Below, piece by piece: positions 35,501 through 43,095 of a stretch of 64,000 nucleotides of DNA (position 1 is the stretch's first letter; every line of letters starts with the position of its first letter). The DNA lies in NCBI RefSeq assembly GCF_030817535.1, contig NZ_JAUSZL010000002.1, positions 3,286,001 through 3,350,000 on the forward strand. The letters run 5' to 3'. The notes under the pieces were generated by a model. The model worked only from the letters and a program-made list of their open reading frames with translations, ran no database searches and was not told where the DNA came from. The position numbers and the translations under genes are program-made. Origin of the DNA: Streptomyces sp. V3I8 (GTDB taxonomy: Bacteria; Actinomycetota; Actinomycetes; Streptomycetales; Streptomycetaceae).

Positions 35501-37561
35501 CTACTCCACCTCGATGCCGAAATCCTGGACGAGTTCCTCCAGGCCGCCCGTGTAGCCCTTGCCGCCCAGGACGAAGTCCCAGTCCCCGCTCGGCCGACGG
35601 CGGAAGGAGCCGAGTACCAGAGCGGTCTCGTCCGGCCTGCCGTCGGAGACTTCGAGCCGTCCCAGTTCGGCCAGCCCCGGGTCACGCAGGCGGATGCACG
35701 CATGCGTGAAACCGGAGAGGTCGGCGTCGGGGTTCACCTCCGGGTCGACGGCCGCCACGAGAACCAGCCGGTCGGCCTCGTCCGGCAGACCGTCGAAGGC
35801 GACGCAGATCGCGGCCTTGTCGGGTGCCGTGGGGGGAAGGGCGCGCACGGAGCCGTCCGTGGTGCGCGGATTGTTGAAGAAGACGAAGTGCTCGTCGCTC
35901 AGGACGCGGTTGCCACGGCAGACGAGAGCGCACACGTCCAGGGCGACGTCTCCGGTCCACGACATGCCCAGCACGTTGTAGTCGTCGGGCAGCCGGTCGT
36001 CCCGCGCGGTCGGTGCCGGTCGCGCCGGGACCTGACGGGCGCCCTCCCCGAGACGCCCGCGCAGGCCGTGACGGTGCAGCAGGTCCACGAGTTCGCTGCC
36101 CGGGACCAGTTCGAGCGGCTTTCCGTTGGCGAAGGTGTGCGAACCGGGGCCGAACCTCGACGTCGTCACGAGGACGCCCTTGTTGGCGCCGGCATCCTGC
36201 ACGGTCCCGTAGAGGTCACGCACGGCGGTGGGCGGCACCGTGTTGCGGTAGCGCTTCACCTGCACGACGATCTTCCCACCGCGGATCGGCGTCGGATCCA
36301 GTGCGTCGACGTCCACGCCTCCGTCGTTGGAACGCTGCGTGGTGACCGCCTGCATCCCCATGGCACGGAAGAGGTCGGCCACCAGGTTCTCGAAGACGAT
36401 CGGGTCCATGTCGTAGAGGTCGGGTTCCTCGTCGCTGCCGTGCGCGACGACGCGGTTCCCGACATCCTGCGGCAGGCGGCTCGGCCGTACCGGCGTGAGG
36501 TGGTCGGGCCGGGCCGACAGCTGCCCGCGCAGTGCGTCGGCCAGGCAGCTGCCCGCGTCCACCTGAGCCAGGTGCAGCTCGCGGAACGTCGAACTCGAAG
36601 CCATCACCGTGGCCAGGCAGATGTGGCCCGGTCGGCCGGTCGTGGGATCGTGCCCGTCCACGAACCCGTTCAGGGTGACCGACTCCAGCGCGCCCAGCTC
36701 GTCCGCCGCGAAGAGTTCGTGCAGGACGAGCAGCATGCACTGGGCGAGGACCTCCCGGTACAGGGCCCTGCGCTGTCCCACCGGGCGGAGGGTCTCCTTG
36801 TCCTGGTCCGTCCCCGTCATGTACCGGACGGACTTGACCTCGGGGACGATGTCGTAGGCGGGCAGCTCCCAGTCCAGCACCAGCTGTCGTGCCGCCGGGT
36901 CGTAGGCTGCCGCCACCTGACGCGGGAAACCCTCCGGCCAGGCGGTCGAGGCGTAGAGGGCGCCGGAGAAGTACTCGACCACGGACTCGGGATCGCAGCG
37001 CCTCACACCCTCGGTCACCTCGAGGATGCCGGCGTTGTGCCGGCGCACGTCGGCCAGCTGGGCATCGGCCCACTGCTGGTACTGCCGCTGATAGGCCGCC
37101 AGTTGCTGCTGCCGCCGGCTCTCCGCCGTCCGGGCGGCCTGCCGGTCCCGCTCGAAACGGGCCCGTGCCTCGACCTGGGCCTGGGCCCGGCGACCGGCGG
37201 TCCATCCGCTCTGCACCTGGTACTGGTTCCAGTCCGGCATGGGCACGGGCTGCGCCAATGCTCCCGGAGCGAAGGCCTGGACCTCCTCGGACCGCAGCAG
37301 AGAGGAGGCCCTGAAGGCACGGACCCGGCATCCCGAGGCGAGAAGACCCTGCAACGAGGCGACCTGCGCGTCGAGTTCCTCGGTGCGGCGCAGTGCCTCC
37401 GCCTGTCTGTACTCGCGGTGGCTCTGGGCGACGCGCCGTTGATAGGCGCGTGCCTGCTGCGCTTGCTGTCTCTGCTGTCTGGCTTCGGCTTCCGACTGGC
37501 GCTGCTGCTGTCGTTGCACTTCAGCCCAGACGCCGACAAAACCGGCGGATCGACGACTCAT
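35501..37561 (-). CDS. Mrr-type endonuclease fused to a C-terminal TerD domain
   Basis: 686 residues from ATG 37561 (GGGGAGGG upstream). Residues 10-60 and 125-170 are Gln/Arg/Ala-rich coiled coil (VQRQQQRQSEAEARQQRQQ). A middle region (190-370) is unassigned. Residues 386-499 are an Mrr catalytic domain: FENLVADLF, RSNDGGVDVDA (D417), IVVQVKRY (Q434, K436), GVLVTTSRF, giving the D-QxK nuclease core. Residues 529-686 are a TerD domain: DVALDVCALVCRGNRVL, FVFFNNP, LVLVAAVDPEVNPDADLSGF, ETALVLGSFRRRPSGDWDFV. TerD domains bind calcium and sit at stress or membrane complexes. I infer a DNA-targeting nuclease controlled by a ter-type module; convergent to the macro-SARP gene. Confidence 0.87.
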   Translation of the reverse strand: MSRRSAGFVGVWAEVQRQQQRQSEAEARQQRQQAQQARAYQRRVAQSHREYRQAEALRRTEELDAQVASLQGLLASGCRVRAFRASSLLRSEEVQAFAPGALAQPVPMPDWNQYQVQSGWTAGRRAQAQVEARARFERDRQAARTAESRRQQQLAAYQRQYQQWADAQLADVRRHNAGILEVTEGVRRCDPESVVEYFSGALYASTAWPEGFPRQVAAAYDPAARQLVLDWELPAYDIVPEVKSVRYMTGTDQDKETLRPVGQRRALYREVLAQCMLLVLHELFAADELGALESVTLNGFVDGHDPTTGRPGHICLATVMASSSTFRELHLAQVDAGSCLADALRGQLSARPDHLTPVRPSRLPQDVGNRVVAHGSDEEPDLYDMDPIVFENLVADLFRAMGMQAVTTQRSNDGGVDVDALDPTPIRGGKIVVQVKRYRNTVPPTAVRDLYGTVQDAGANKGVLVTTSRFGPGSHTFANGKPLELVPGSELVDLLHRHGLRGRLGEGARQVPARPAPTARDDRLPDDYNVLGMSWTGDVALDVCALVCRGNRVLSDEHFVFFNNPRTTDGSVRALPPTAPDKAAICVAFDGLPDEADRLVLVAAVDPEVNPDADLSGFTHACIRLRDPGLAELGRLEVSDGRPDETALVLGSFRRRPSGDWDFVLGGKGYTGGLEELVQDFGIEVE

Positions 37562-37827
37562 GTGGTGCAGGCCCTCCCCGAGGCGCTCTGGTTGTCCCCA
37601 CAACCAGCTGTAACCAGACGACTCTAACCAGCAAAGGCCCGTTCGCATATCCACGCGCCGACGGCGGCTCGGGGGCGCGGACGGGCCGACAGCGCGTCGC
37701 GGCGGAGTACGGCTGTCACCGGGAGAGCGGTCGGGTCGCGGAGGGACACGCGGCCGACGCAGGGCAGAGGCCGCTGGATACCGGCCCCGAAGCGGGCCGG
37801 AGGCCCCTGCCCCGGTTCGTCATCGCC

Positions 37828-38379
37828 TCACTTGGCGGGCTTGTAGAAGGTGTAGGTGGCGGAGTACGGGACGCTGACCTGGTCGGTGCCGGTGCAGGCG
37901 GTGGTGGGGGCGACACCGCCGTCGGTGCCGAGGCGCTGGATGTAGGAGACGTCGGCGAAGACACCGGTACCGCGGGTGGCGGTCGCCTGGAGGAGGAGCT
38001 CGGGGATGGTGCCGGTCCTGGGCGAGGTGGCGACGGCTGCGGCGTTCACGGCGCTGCCGTCCACCGTGGACACCCAGACGGGGCCGCGGGAGTGCAGGGC
38101 GACGGCACGGTGGGTGCGGTCACCCTTGACCCAGAGGGTGGCGGCGGGCTCCAGCAGCTTCCAGACACCGTCGGTGCAGGTGTAGGTCTGGACGCCTTCG
38201 GCGGAGAAGACGCCGGTGAGCCGGTTGCCGTCGGGAACCTTCAGCGCGGCGGGCACGTCGAAGCCGGCGCGTACGGGCGGGGAGGCCGCGGCCTGACCGG
38301 CCGTCGCGCCGAAGAGCGTGGCGGCGGTCGCGGCTGCGAGAGCCGTGGTGGTGAGAACGAGTCGCTTCGCGATCTTCAT
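37828..38379 (-). CDS. Secreted DUF3455 protein
   Basis: 183 residues from ATG 38379 with GGAGA upstream. A signal peptide (MKIAKRLVLTTTALAAATAA ... AGQAAA) precedes a DUF3455 domain: PAALKVPDGNRLTGVFSAEG, VQTYTC, WKLLEPAATLW, GPVWVSTVDGSAV, IPELLLQATATRGTGVFADV, YIQRLGTDGGVAP and the C-terminal YTFYKP. Two cysteines (TYTCTDG, TTACTG) may form a disulfide after export. The function of DUF3455 is unknown; it resembles stress-related secreted proteins of fungi and actinomycetes. The 266 bp before it (37562-37827) hold nothing recognisable. Confidence 0.88.
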   Translation of the reverse strand: MKIAKRLVLTTTALAAATAATLFGATAGQAAASPPVRAGFDVPAALKVPDGNRLTGVFSAEGVQTYTCTDGVWKLLEPAATLWVKGDRTHRAVALHSRGPVWVSTVDGSAVNAAAVATSPRTGTIPELLLQATATRGTGVFADVSYIQRLGTDGGVAPTTACTGTDQVSVPYSATYTFYKPAK

Positions 38380-38773
38380 CGGATGTGTCTCCAGAACGAT
38401 TCTGTACGAGGTCACAGGTGCGGACGCGGGCGCCGTTCCGCCGTGCCGGAATCGTCGGCGGGACGACGGGACGGGCCGCCGCTTCGAGCGCGCGGCGCGG
38501 TGACGCCGGATTCCGGGATCGGCCGGACCTTTCGGTACTCCCGGACTCCCGGACTTCCGGACTTCCGGACTCCCGGACTCCTGGACTCCCGGACTCCCGG
38601 AACGGAACACCACGCCTCAAGGTCGGGAGTATCACCGGTCGGGCCCGGCCCGGCGAGGGCCCGGGGGGCACCTCGACGGTCACGCCACCGCGCACTCGGG
38701 GACGCACGACGTGCCCTCGGAGCGGCTGCGAGCGGTTGGCGCGGCAGGTCGCCGCACCGTGACCACAGCCGTT
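38380..38773. other. Intergenic region with 8-bp tandem array
   Basis: About 390 bp between the DUF3455 start and the next stop. Besides the tandem array at 38538-38601 I see no gene; part is presumably the DUF3455 promoter. Confidence 0.55.
38538..38601. repeat. Eight tandem copies of CTCCCGGA
   Basis: Eight contiguous 8-base units: five exact CTCCCGGA, two CTTCCGGA and one CTCCTGGA. Polymorphic slippage locus between genes; not a CRISPR array (no spacers). Confidence 0.9.
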
Positions 38774-39409
38774 TCAGGACACCGTGGGTATCGCGGAGTT
38801 GGGGTCGAAGCCGGCGAACGCCAGACCGATGACGAAGCCCGCCACCTCCTCCAACTGGGCGACACGGTCGAGGGTGCCGAGGGTCGCCGGCGTCCCTCCC
38901 ACGTCGCGCACCAGCCCGCCGACGACGTCCAGCGCCGCCGGGTCGTCGCCGCACATCGCCACGGTCACCCGCGGCCGGCCCGCCGCGGGGAGGCCTGTCC
39001 ACTGGCCGGCGGAGAAGAGATGGAACGCCTTCACGACGTGGGCGCCCGGGGCGAGTGCGGCGATGCGCAGCGCCATCGGCTCGCCCTTCCCGGTGAGCAG
39101 GACACCGACACCGTGCGCGACGGCGTTCGTCGGATCGATCAGCGGCGTCCCGTCGAGTACGCCGTCGGACGCGCCCGCCAGGTCCAGCATCTCCTCGACA
39201 CCGTCCCACGACACGGCGAGCAGCACCGCGTCGCGGCCCACGGCCGCTTCACGCGGCGTGCCGGCGAGCGTCCCGTGCCCCAGTCGCCCGGCGAGCTTCC
39301 CCGCCCTGACCTGTGAGCGTCCGCCGATCGCCACCTCGTGCCCCGCGCGCGTCCAGCCCTCACCCAGGGCCGCCGCCAGGGTGCCCGTCCCCAGAATTCC
39401 GATACGCAT
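38774..39409 (-). CDS. NADPH-dependent F420 reductase-like NAD(P)-binding protein
   Basis: 211 residues. Rossmann start MRIGILGTGTLAAALGEGWT, the NADP-type GGRSQVRAGKLAGRLG, then VLLAVSWDGVEEML, LIDPTNAV, VVKAFHLFSAGQWTGLPAAG, TVAMCGDDPAALDVVGGLVR, and the FGDxP-like PNSAIPTVS end. This is the family of F420-dependent NADP reductases and related oxidoreductases (DUF NADP_oxidored). True F420 use is not provable here. It is divergent from an HxlR regulator with a perfect palindrome between, so it is probably that regulator's target. Confidence 0.85.
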   Translation of the reverse strand: MRIGILGTGTLAAALGEGWTRAGHEVAIGGRSQVRAGKLAGRLGHGTLAGTPREAAVGRDAVLLAVSWDGVEEMLDLAGASDGVLDGTPLIDPTNAVAHGVGVLLTGKGEPMALRIAALAPGAHVVKAFHLFSAGQWTGLPAAGRPRVTVAMCGDDPAALDVVGGLVRDVGGTPATLGTLDRVAQLEEVAGFVIGLAFAGFDPNSAIPTVS

Positions 39410-39472
39410 CGTCGCGTCCTCTCAAGCCGTCGTCACGAACGGTCGGTCGAGAGGCCACGCTAGGGATCGCGA

Positions 39473-39492
39473 CACGCACCGATCGGTGCGTG
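39473..39492. promoter_or_regulatory. Perfect 20-bp palindrome, likely HxlR operator
   Basis: CACGCACCGATCGGTGCGTG lies in the 108-bp divergent interval between the reductase and HxlR genes, 25 bp before the HxlR start. HxlR factors are dimers that bind such palindromes and usually control the divergent redox gene. Confidence 0.65.
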
Positions 39493-39517
39493 GCCGATGC
39501 GCGATGATGGCGACGAG

Positions 39518-39901
39518 ATGACTGATCACCACGTGCACTGCTACGAGCTGGTCGCCGACTGCCGTCTGCGCGCGGCCACGGATCTGTTCGCGCACACCTG
39601 GGATCCCGTCGTACTGGCGGCTCTTCGCACGGGACCGCGCCGGCGCCGCGAGCTGCGCGCCGCGATCGGCGGCATCAGCGACAAGGTCCTCACCGACACC
39701 CTGCGCCGTCTGCTCGCCGACGGCCTGGTCGACCGCAGCGCCCACGCCGAGGCACCACCGCGCGTCGAGTACGGTCTGACCGGCCTGGGGCAGAGCCTGG
39801 TCGAGGGGCCTCTGACGGCGCTCGGACGCTGGGTGGTCGAACACGGCGACGAGCTCCTCGAAGCCCAGGAGAGAGCGGCGGACCGACCCGGCCGACGGTG
39901 A
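39518..39901 (+). CDS. HxlR-family transcriptional regulator
   Basis: 127 residues from ATG 39518 (ATG 39497 possible but too close to the palindrome). Winged helix of HxlR type: LFAHTWDPVVLAALRTGPRR, RRELRAAIGGISDKVLTDTL, RRLLADGLVDRSAHAEAPPR (wing), VEYGLTGLGQSLVEGPLTAL. A cysteine near the N-terminus (HCYELVADCRLR) fits the redox- or electrophile-sensing members. Likely represses itself and the divergent oxidoreductase. Confidence 0.9.
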   Translation: MTDHHVHCYELVADCRLRAATDLFAHTWDPVVLAALRTGPRRRRELRAAIGGISDKVLTDTLRRLLADGLVDRSAHAEAPPRVEYGLTGLGQSLVEGPLTALGRWVVEHGDELLEAQERAADRPGRR

Positions 39902-39956
39902 GCGCGAGCCACCCCGTCACCCGCGTCCGCCTCCCCACCCGGTACACGGGCGCGCC

Positions 39957-39980
39957 GAAGGGGCGCGGGGAACGGCGCGC
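39957..39980 (+). repeat. Dispersed intergenic repeat, copy 1
   Basis: GAAGGGGCGCGGGGAACGGC followed by GCGC. The core GGGGCGCGGGGAAC(G/C/T)GCGCG recurs at 42181, 47372 (inverted) and 57615, always between genes and usually next to a hairpin. This is a Streptomyces-type GC-rich intergenic repeat. Confidence 0.7.
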
Positions 39981-40024
39981 CCGGTTCTGCCCCGCCCCGC
40001 CCCCGGCGGGGCCGACCCGTGGAG

Positions 40025-41065
40025 CTAGATCGTCGCGGCGTCGATCACGAAGCGGTACCGCACGTCACTCGCCAGCACCCGCTCGTACGCCTCGTTGATC
40101 TCGGACGCGCTGATCAGCTCGATCTCCGCGCCGAAGCCGTGCTCGGCGCAGAAGTCCAGCATCTCCTGGGTCTCCCGGATGCCGCCGATGCTCGACCCGG
40201 CGAGGGTCTTGCGGCCGCCGATCACCGAGAAGAGGTTCAGGGCGACCGGCTCCTCGGGCGCGCCCACGTTCACGAAGGCGCCGTCCGCGCGGAGCAGGGA
40301 CAGGAACCTGTCCAGGTCCAGCGGGGCCGAGACGGTCGAGAGGATCAGGTCGAACGTGCCGCGCAGCTCCTCGAAGGTCTCCGGGTCGCTGGTCGCGTAG
40401 TAGTGGTCGGCGCCCAGCTTCAGGCCGTCGTCCTTCTTGCGCAGCGACTGCGACAGCACGGTCACCTCGGCACCGAGCGCGTGCGCGATCTTGACGCCCA
40501 TGTGGCCCAGGCCGCCCATGCCGAGGATGGCGACCTTCTTGCCGGGGCCGGCGTTCCAGTGCCGGAGCGGGGAGTACGTGGTGATGCCGGCGCACAGCAG
40601 CGGCGCGGCCTCGTCGAGGGCCAGGCCCTCGGGGATGCGGACGGTGTACGCCTCGTCGACGACGATGTGCGTCGAGTAGCCGCCGTAGGTGGGCTCGCCG
40701 TTCCTGTCGACGGCGTTGTACGTGCCGGTCATGCCCTTGACGCAGTACTGCTCCAGGCCGGCCTTGCAGTTGTCGCACTCGCGGCAGGAGTCGACCATGC
40801 AGCCGACGCCGACGCGGTCGCCGACGGTGAACCCGGTGACGCCGGAGCCGACCTCGGTGACGATGCCGGCGATCTCGTGGCCGGGGACCATCGGGAAGAT
40901 GGCCTCGCCCCAGCCCTCGCGGGCCTGGTGGATGTCCGAGTGGCAGATGCCGGCGAACTTGATCTCGATGAGGACGTCGTGCTCGCCGACCGGGCGGCGC
41001 TCGATGGTCGTGCGCTCCAGCGGAGCCTTGGCGGCGGGAGCGGCGTATGCGGCGACAGTGGTCAT
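40025..41065 (-). CDS. Zinc-dependent NAD(P) alcohol dehydrogenase
   Basis: 346 residues from ATG 41065 with AGGAGAA upstream. MDR family: catalytic zinc ligands in GICHSDIHQ (C) and [10 protein letters not shown] (H, E), structural zinc cysteines in [15 protein letters not shown], and a Rossmann motif [20 protein letters not shown]. Sequence is of the cinnamyl-alcohol/YahK-type NADP aldehyde reductase subgroup. Cytoplasmic reduction of aldehydes is expected; the physiological substrate is unknown. Divergent from an XRE regulator, suggesting local control. Confidence 0.92.
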   Translation of the reverse strand: MTTVAAYAAPAAKAPLERTTIERRPVGEHDVLIEIKFAGICHSDIHQAREGWGEAIFPMVPGHEIAGIVTEVGSGVTGFTVGDRVGVGCMVDSCRECDNCKAGLEQYCVKGMTGTYNAVDRNGEPTYGGYSTHIVVDEAYTVRIPEGLALDEAAPLLCAGITTYSPLRHWNAGPGKKVAILGMGGLGHMGVKIAHALGAEVTVLSQSLRKKDDGLKLGADHYYATSDPETFEELRGTFDLILSTVSAPLDLDRFLSLLRADGAFVNVGAPEEPVALNLFSVIGGRKTLAGSSIGGIRETQEMLDFCAEHGFGAEIELISASEINEAYERVLASDVRYRFVIDAATI

Positions 41066-41179
41066 GCGGGGGGTTCTCCTATGGAGTGGTCCTGCGGTCC
41101 TGCGCCCGGCCTGCCTTCCGGCCGGGTACGCATCCAGCGTGCCCGGTATCCCGGCCGCCACCCAGACCACGCTTCTTCG

Positions 41180-41246
41180 TACGTCCAGCGGTCCTACCAC
41201 TGACGGGGGCAGGCTCGTGTGCGTACGACCGTGAATACTGGACGTA
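41180..41246. promoter_or_regulatory. Widely spaced inverted repeat in adh/XRE intergenic region
   Basis: TACGTCCAG (41180-41188) and its exact complement CTGGACGTA (41238-41246, reaching the A of the XRE start codon), 49 bp apart. Such half-sites could be bound by the XRE protein to control both genes. Confidence 0.45.
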
Positions 41247-42181
41247 TGGACGAACAGCCCTCTCAGGGGCCTACCGGACAGATCGGCCGGGAGCCGGGAC
41301 GGCCGCTGGACCGGCGCGCCGAGCTCAGCGAGTTCCTGCGCACCCGCCGGGCCCGGCTGAAGCCGCAGGACGTGGGGCTGCCGGACTTCGGGCGGCACCG
41401 CCGGGTGCCGGGGCTGCGCCGCGAGGAGCTGGCCCAGCTGGCCGGGGTGTCCGTGGCCTACTACACGCGCCTGGAGCAGGGCAACGGGCGGAACGTGTCG
41501 GCGGAGGTGCTCGACGCCATCGCGCGCGCCCTGCGGCTGAGCGGGGCCGAGCACGCGCACCTCACGCATCTCGCGAAGCCCAAGCAGCACAAGAAGAAGC
41601 CGTCGGCCCGGCCGCAGCAGGTGCGGACGGCGATGCGGCAGCTGATCGACACGTTCGACAGCGTGCCCGCGTACGTCGTCGGGCGGCGTACGGACGTCCT
41701 CGCCTGGAACCGGATGGCGGCGGCCGTCTTCGGCGACTGGGCACAGCTGCCGGAGGCCGAGCGGAACTGGGCGCGGATGGTGTTCCTCAAGCCCGGGTAC
41801 CGCGAGCTGTTCGTGGACTGGGACCAGAAGGCGTCCGACATCGTGAGCTTCCTGCGCATGGACGCGGGGTGCCATCCGGACGACCCCCGGCTGTCCACGC
41901 TGGTCGGTGAGCTGTCCGTGAAGAGCGAGGAGTTCCGGCGGCTGTGGGCGACGCACGACGTCAAGGAGAAGAGCCACGGGGTGAAGCGGCTGCATCATCC
42001 GCTGGTCGGTGAGCTGTCCCTGTCGTTCGAGAACTTCAGGCTGGTCGACGACGAGGAGCTGTCGCTGGTGACGTACCACGCCGAACCGGGGTCGCCCTCG
42101 GCGGAGGCGCTGCGGCTGCTCGCCAGCTGGGGGGCGGACGCGACCCGCGCGGGCTCGGCGTCGTCGCCCCACGCCCCGTAG
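41246..42181 (+). CDS. XRE/MmyB-type transcriptional regulator
   Basis: 311 residues from ATG 41246. N-terminal helix-turn-helix: [75 protein letters not shown]. The rest is the MmyB-like ligand-binding domain: [79 protein letters not shown]. In Streptomyces this family commonly sits divergent to a short-chain or zinc dehydrogenase, as here, and is thought to repress it. Confidence 0.92.
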   Translation: MDEQPSQGPTGQIGREPGRPLDRRAELSEFLRTRRARLKPQDVGLPDFGRHRRVPGLRREELAQLAGVSVAYYTRLEQGNGRNVSAEVLDAIARALRLSGAEHAHLTHLAKPKQHKKKPSARPQQVRTAMRQLIDTFDSVPAYVVGRRTDVLAWNRMAAAVFGDWAQLPEAERNWARMVFLKPGYRELFVDWDQKASDIVSFLRMDAGCHPDDPRLSTLVGELSVKSEEFRRLWATHDVKEKSHGVKRLHHPLVGELSLSFENFRLVDDEELSLVTYHAEPGSPSAEALRLLASWGADATRAGSASSPHAP

Positions 42182-42203
42182 GGGGCGCGGGGAACGGCGC
42201 GGC
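42181..42203 (+). repeat. Dispersed intergenic repeat, copy 2
   Basis: GGGGGCGCGGGGAACGGCGC then GGCC; same family as 39957-39980. Confidence 0.65.
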
Positions 42204-42223
42204 CCGCCCCCACCGGGGCCGCG
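42198..42223. terminator. Hairpin terminator
   Basis: CGCGGCCC ... GGGCCGCG with a 10-base loop between the convergent XRE and haemoglobin genes; overlaps the dispersed repeat. Confidence 0.55.
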
Positions 42224-42240
42224 GCCGGAGGACGGACCTC

Positions 42241-43011
42241 TCAGCCCTGGTACGGCGGGGCCGCGCCCCACGTCCAGCGGGGAACCGGCTGCTCCGCCGG
42301 AGGCGTCGCGTCCGGCGCCGAGAAGTGCACGGCCAGCCGCGTCCCCCACTCCGCGTACGCGACGAACGCCGAGCGGAACTCGGCGTCCGTGGGCAGGCCG
42401 GCCTCGTCCGCCGCGTCCTGGAGCAGGTTCACCCAGCGCCGCCGCTGGACCTCCGTGATGCCCTTGCCCAGGTGCTTGGCGACCATGTGCCCGTGACCGC
42501 CCTGCGTCTCGGAGTAGGCGGGCGGCCCGCCGAAGACCTCGCCGAACCAGGACGCCACGTGGGCGGCGTGCTCCGCGGCGAGGCCCTCGAAGACGGGGGC
42601 GAGGACCTCGTCCTTGAGGACCTTGCCGTAGAAGACCTCGGTGAGCCGGGCGAAGGCCTCGGCGCCCCCGGCCCAGGCGTACAGCGTGGGCACGGCCGCC
42701 CCCGTGCCCCGTACCGCCGTGGGCTTGTAGTGGCGCATCTCCTCGATGAACCCCGCGAAGGGGCCCACCTCGGCGATGAAGTCGGCGAAGAGCTCGGACT
42801 CGCGGAAACCCTCGGCGTCGTCCTCGGTGGACGTCCAGGTGACGCGGAGCACGAAGTGCTCGAAGTCCTCCTCCGAGCGGGCCAGTTCGTAGTCGACGCA
42901 CTGGGGAGCCGCCGCGAGGTGTGCGGCGGCCCGGTTGTAGGCGGCGAGGAACTGCGCCGACTGCTGCTCGGGAATGAGGTACCGGATGTACTCAACGGTG
43001 TGGGCGGTCAT
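42241..43011 (-). CDS. Antibiotic-monooxygenase-like domain fused to group II truncated haemoglobin
   Basis: 256 residues. Residues 1-100 are an ABM-type ferredoxin-like domain ([52 protein letters not shown]). Residues 110-240 are a truncated globin: [60 protein letters not shown] (proximal His region), [18 protein letters not shown]. The family was described as a natural chimera in Streptomyces. Haem-based oxygen or redox chemistry coupled to quinone-type oxidation is the usual suggestion. Length is full and both halves intact. Confidence 0.92.
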   Translation of the reverse strand: MTAHTVEYIRYLIPEQQSAQFLAAYNRAAAHLAAAPQCVDYELARSEEDFEHFVLRVTWTSTEDDAEGFRESELFADFIAEVGPFAGFIEEMRHYKPTAVRGTGAAVPTLYAWAGGAEAFARLTEVFYGKVLKDEVLAPVFEGLAAEHAAHVASWFGEVFGGPPAYSETQGGHGHMVAKHLGKGITEVQRRRWVNLLQDAADEAGLPTDAEFRSAFVAYAEWGTRLAVHFSAPDATPPAEQPVPRWTWGAAPPYQG

Positions 43012-43029
43012 ACCCCTCGCCTACCCGGA

Positions 43030-43062
43030 CGGCCCGCCGGCAGCACTGCTTCCGGCGGGCCG
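43030..43062. terminator. Terminator downstream of the subtilase
   Basis: Perfect 11-bp arms CGGCCCGCCGG / CCGGCGGGCCG with an 11-base loop, 34 bp beyond the subtilase stop. Confidence 0.7.
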
Positions 43063-43095
43063 TTCGTGCGTATCAGCGATCAGTGGACCTCGCGG

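Noticed and set aside
38538..38601. CRISPR array
   Set aside because: Units are 8 bp and contiguous; no spacers and no cas genes.
40025..42901. A single 958-residue protein joining the alcohol dehydrogenase to an upstream minus-strand extension
   Set aside because: The dehydrogenase has a family-typical ATG with a good ribosome site at 41065, and the extension is antisense to the XRE gene.
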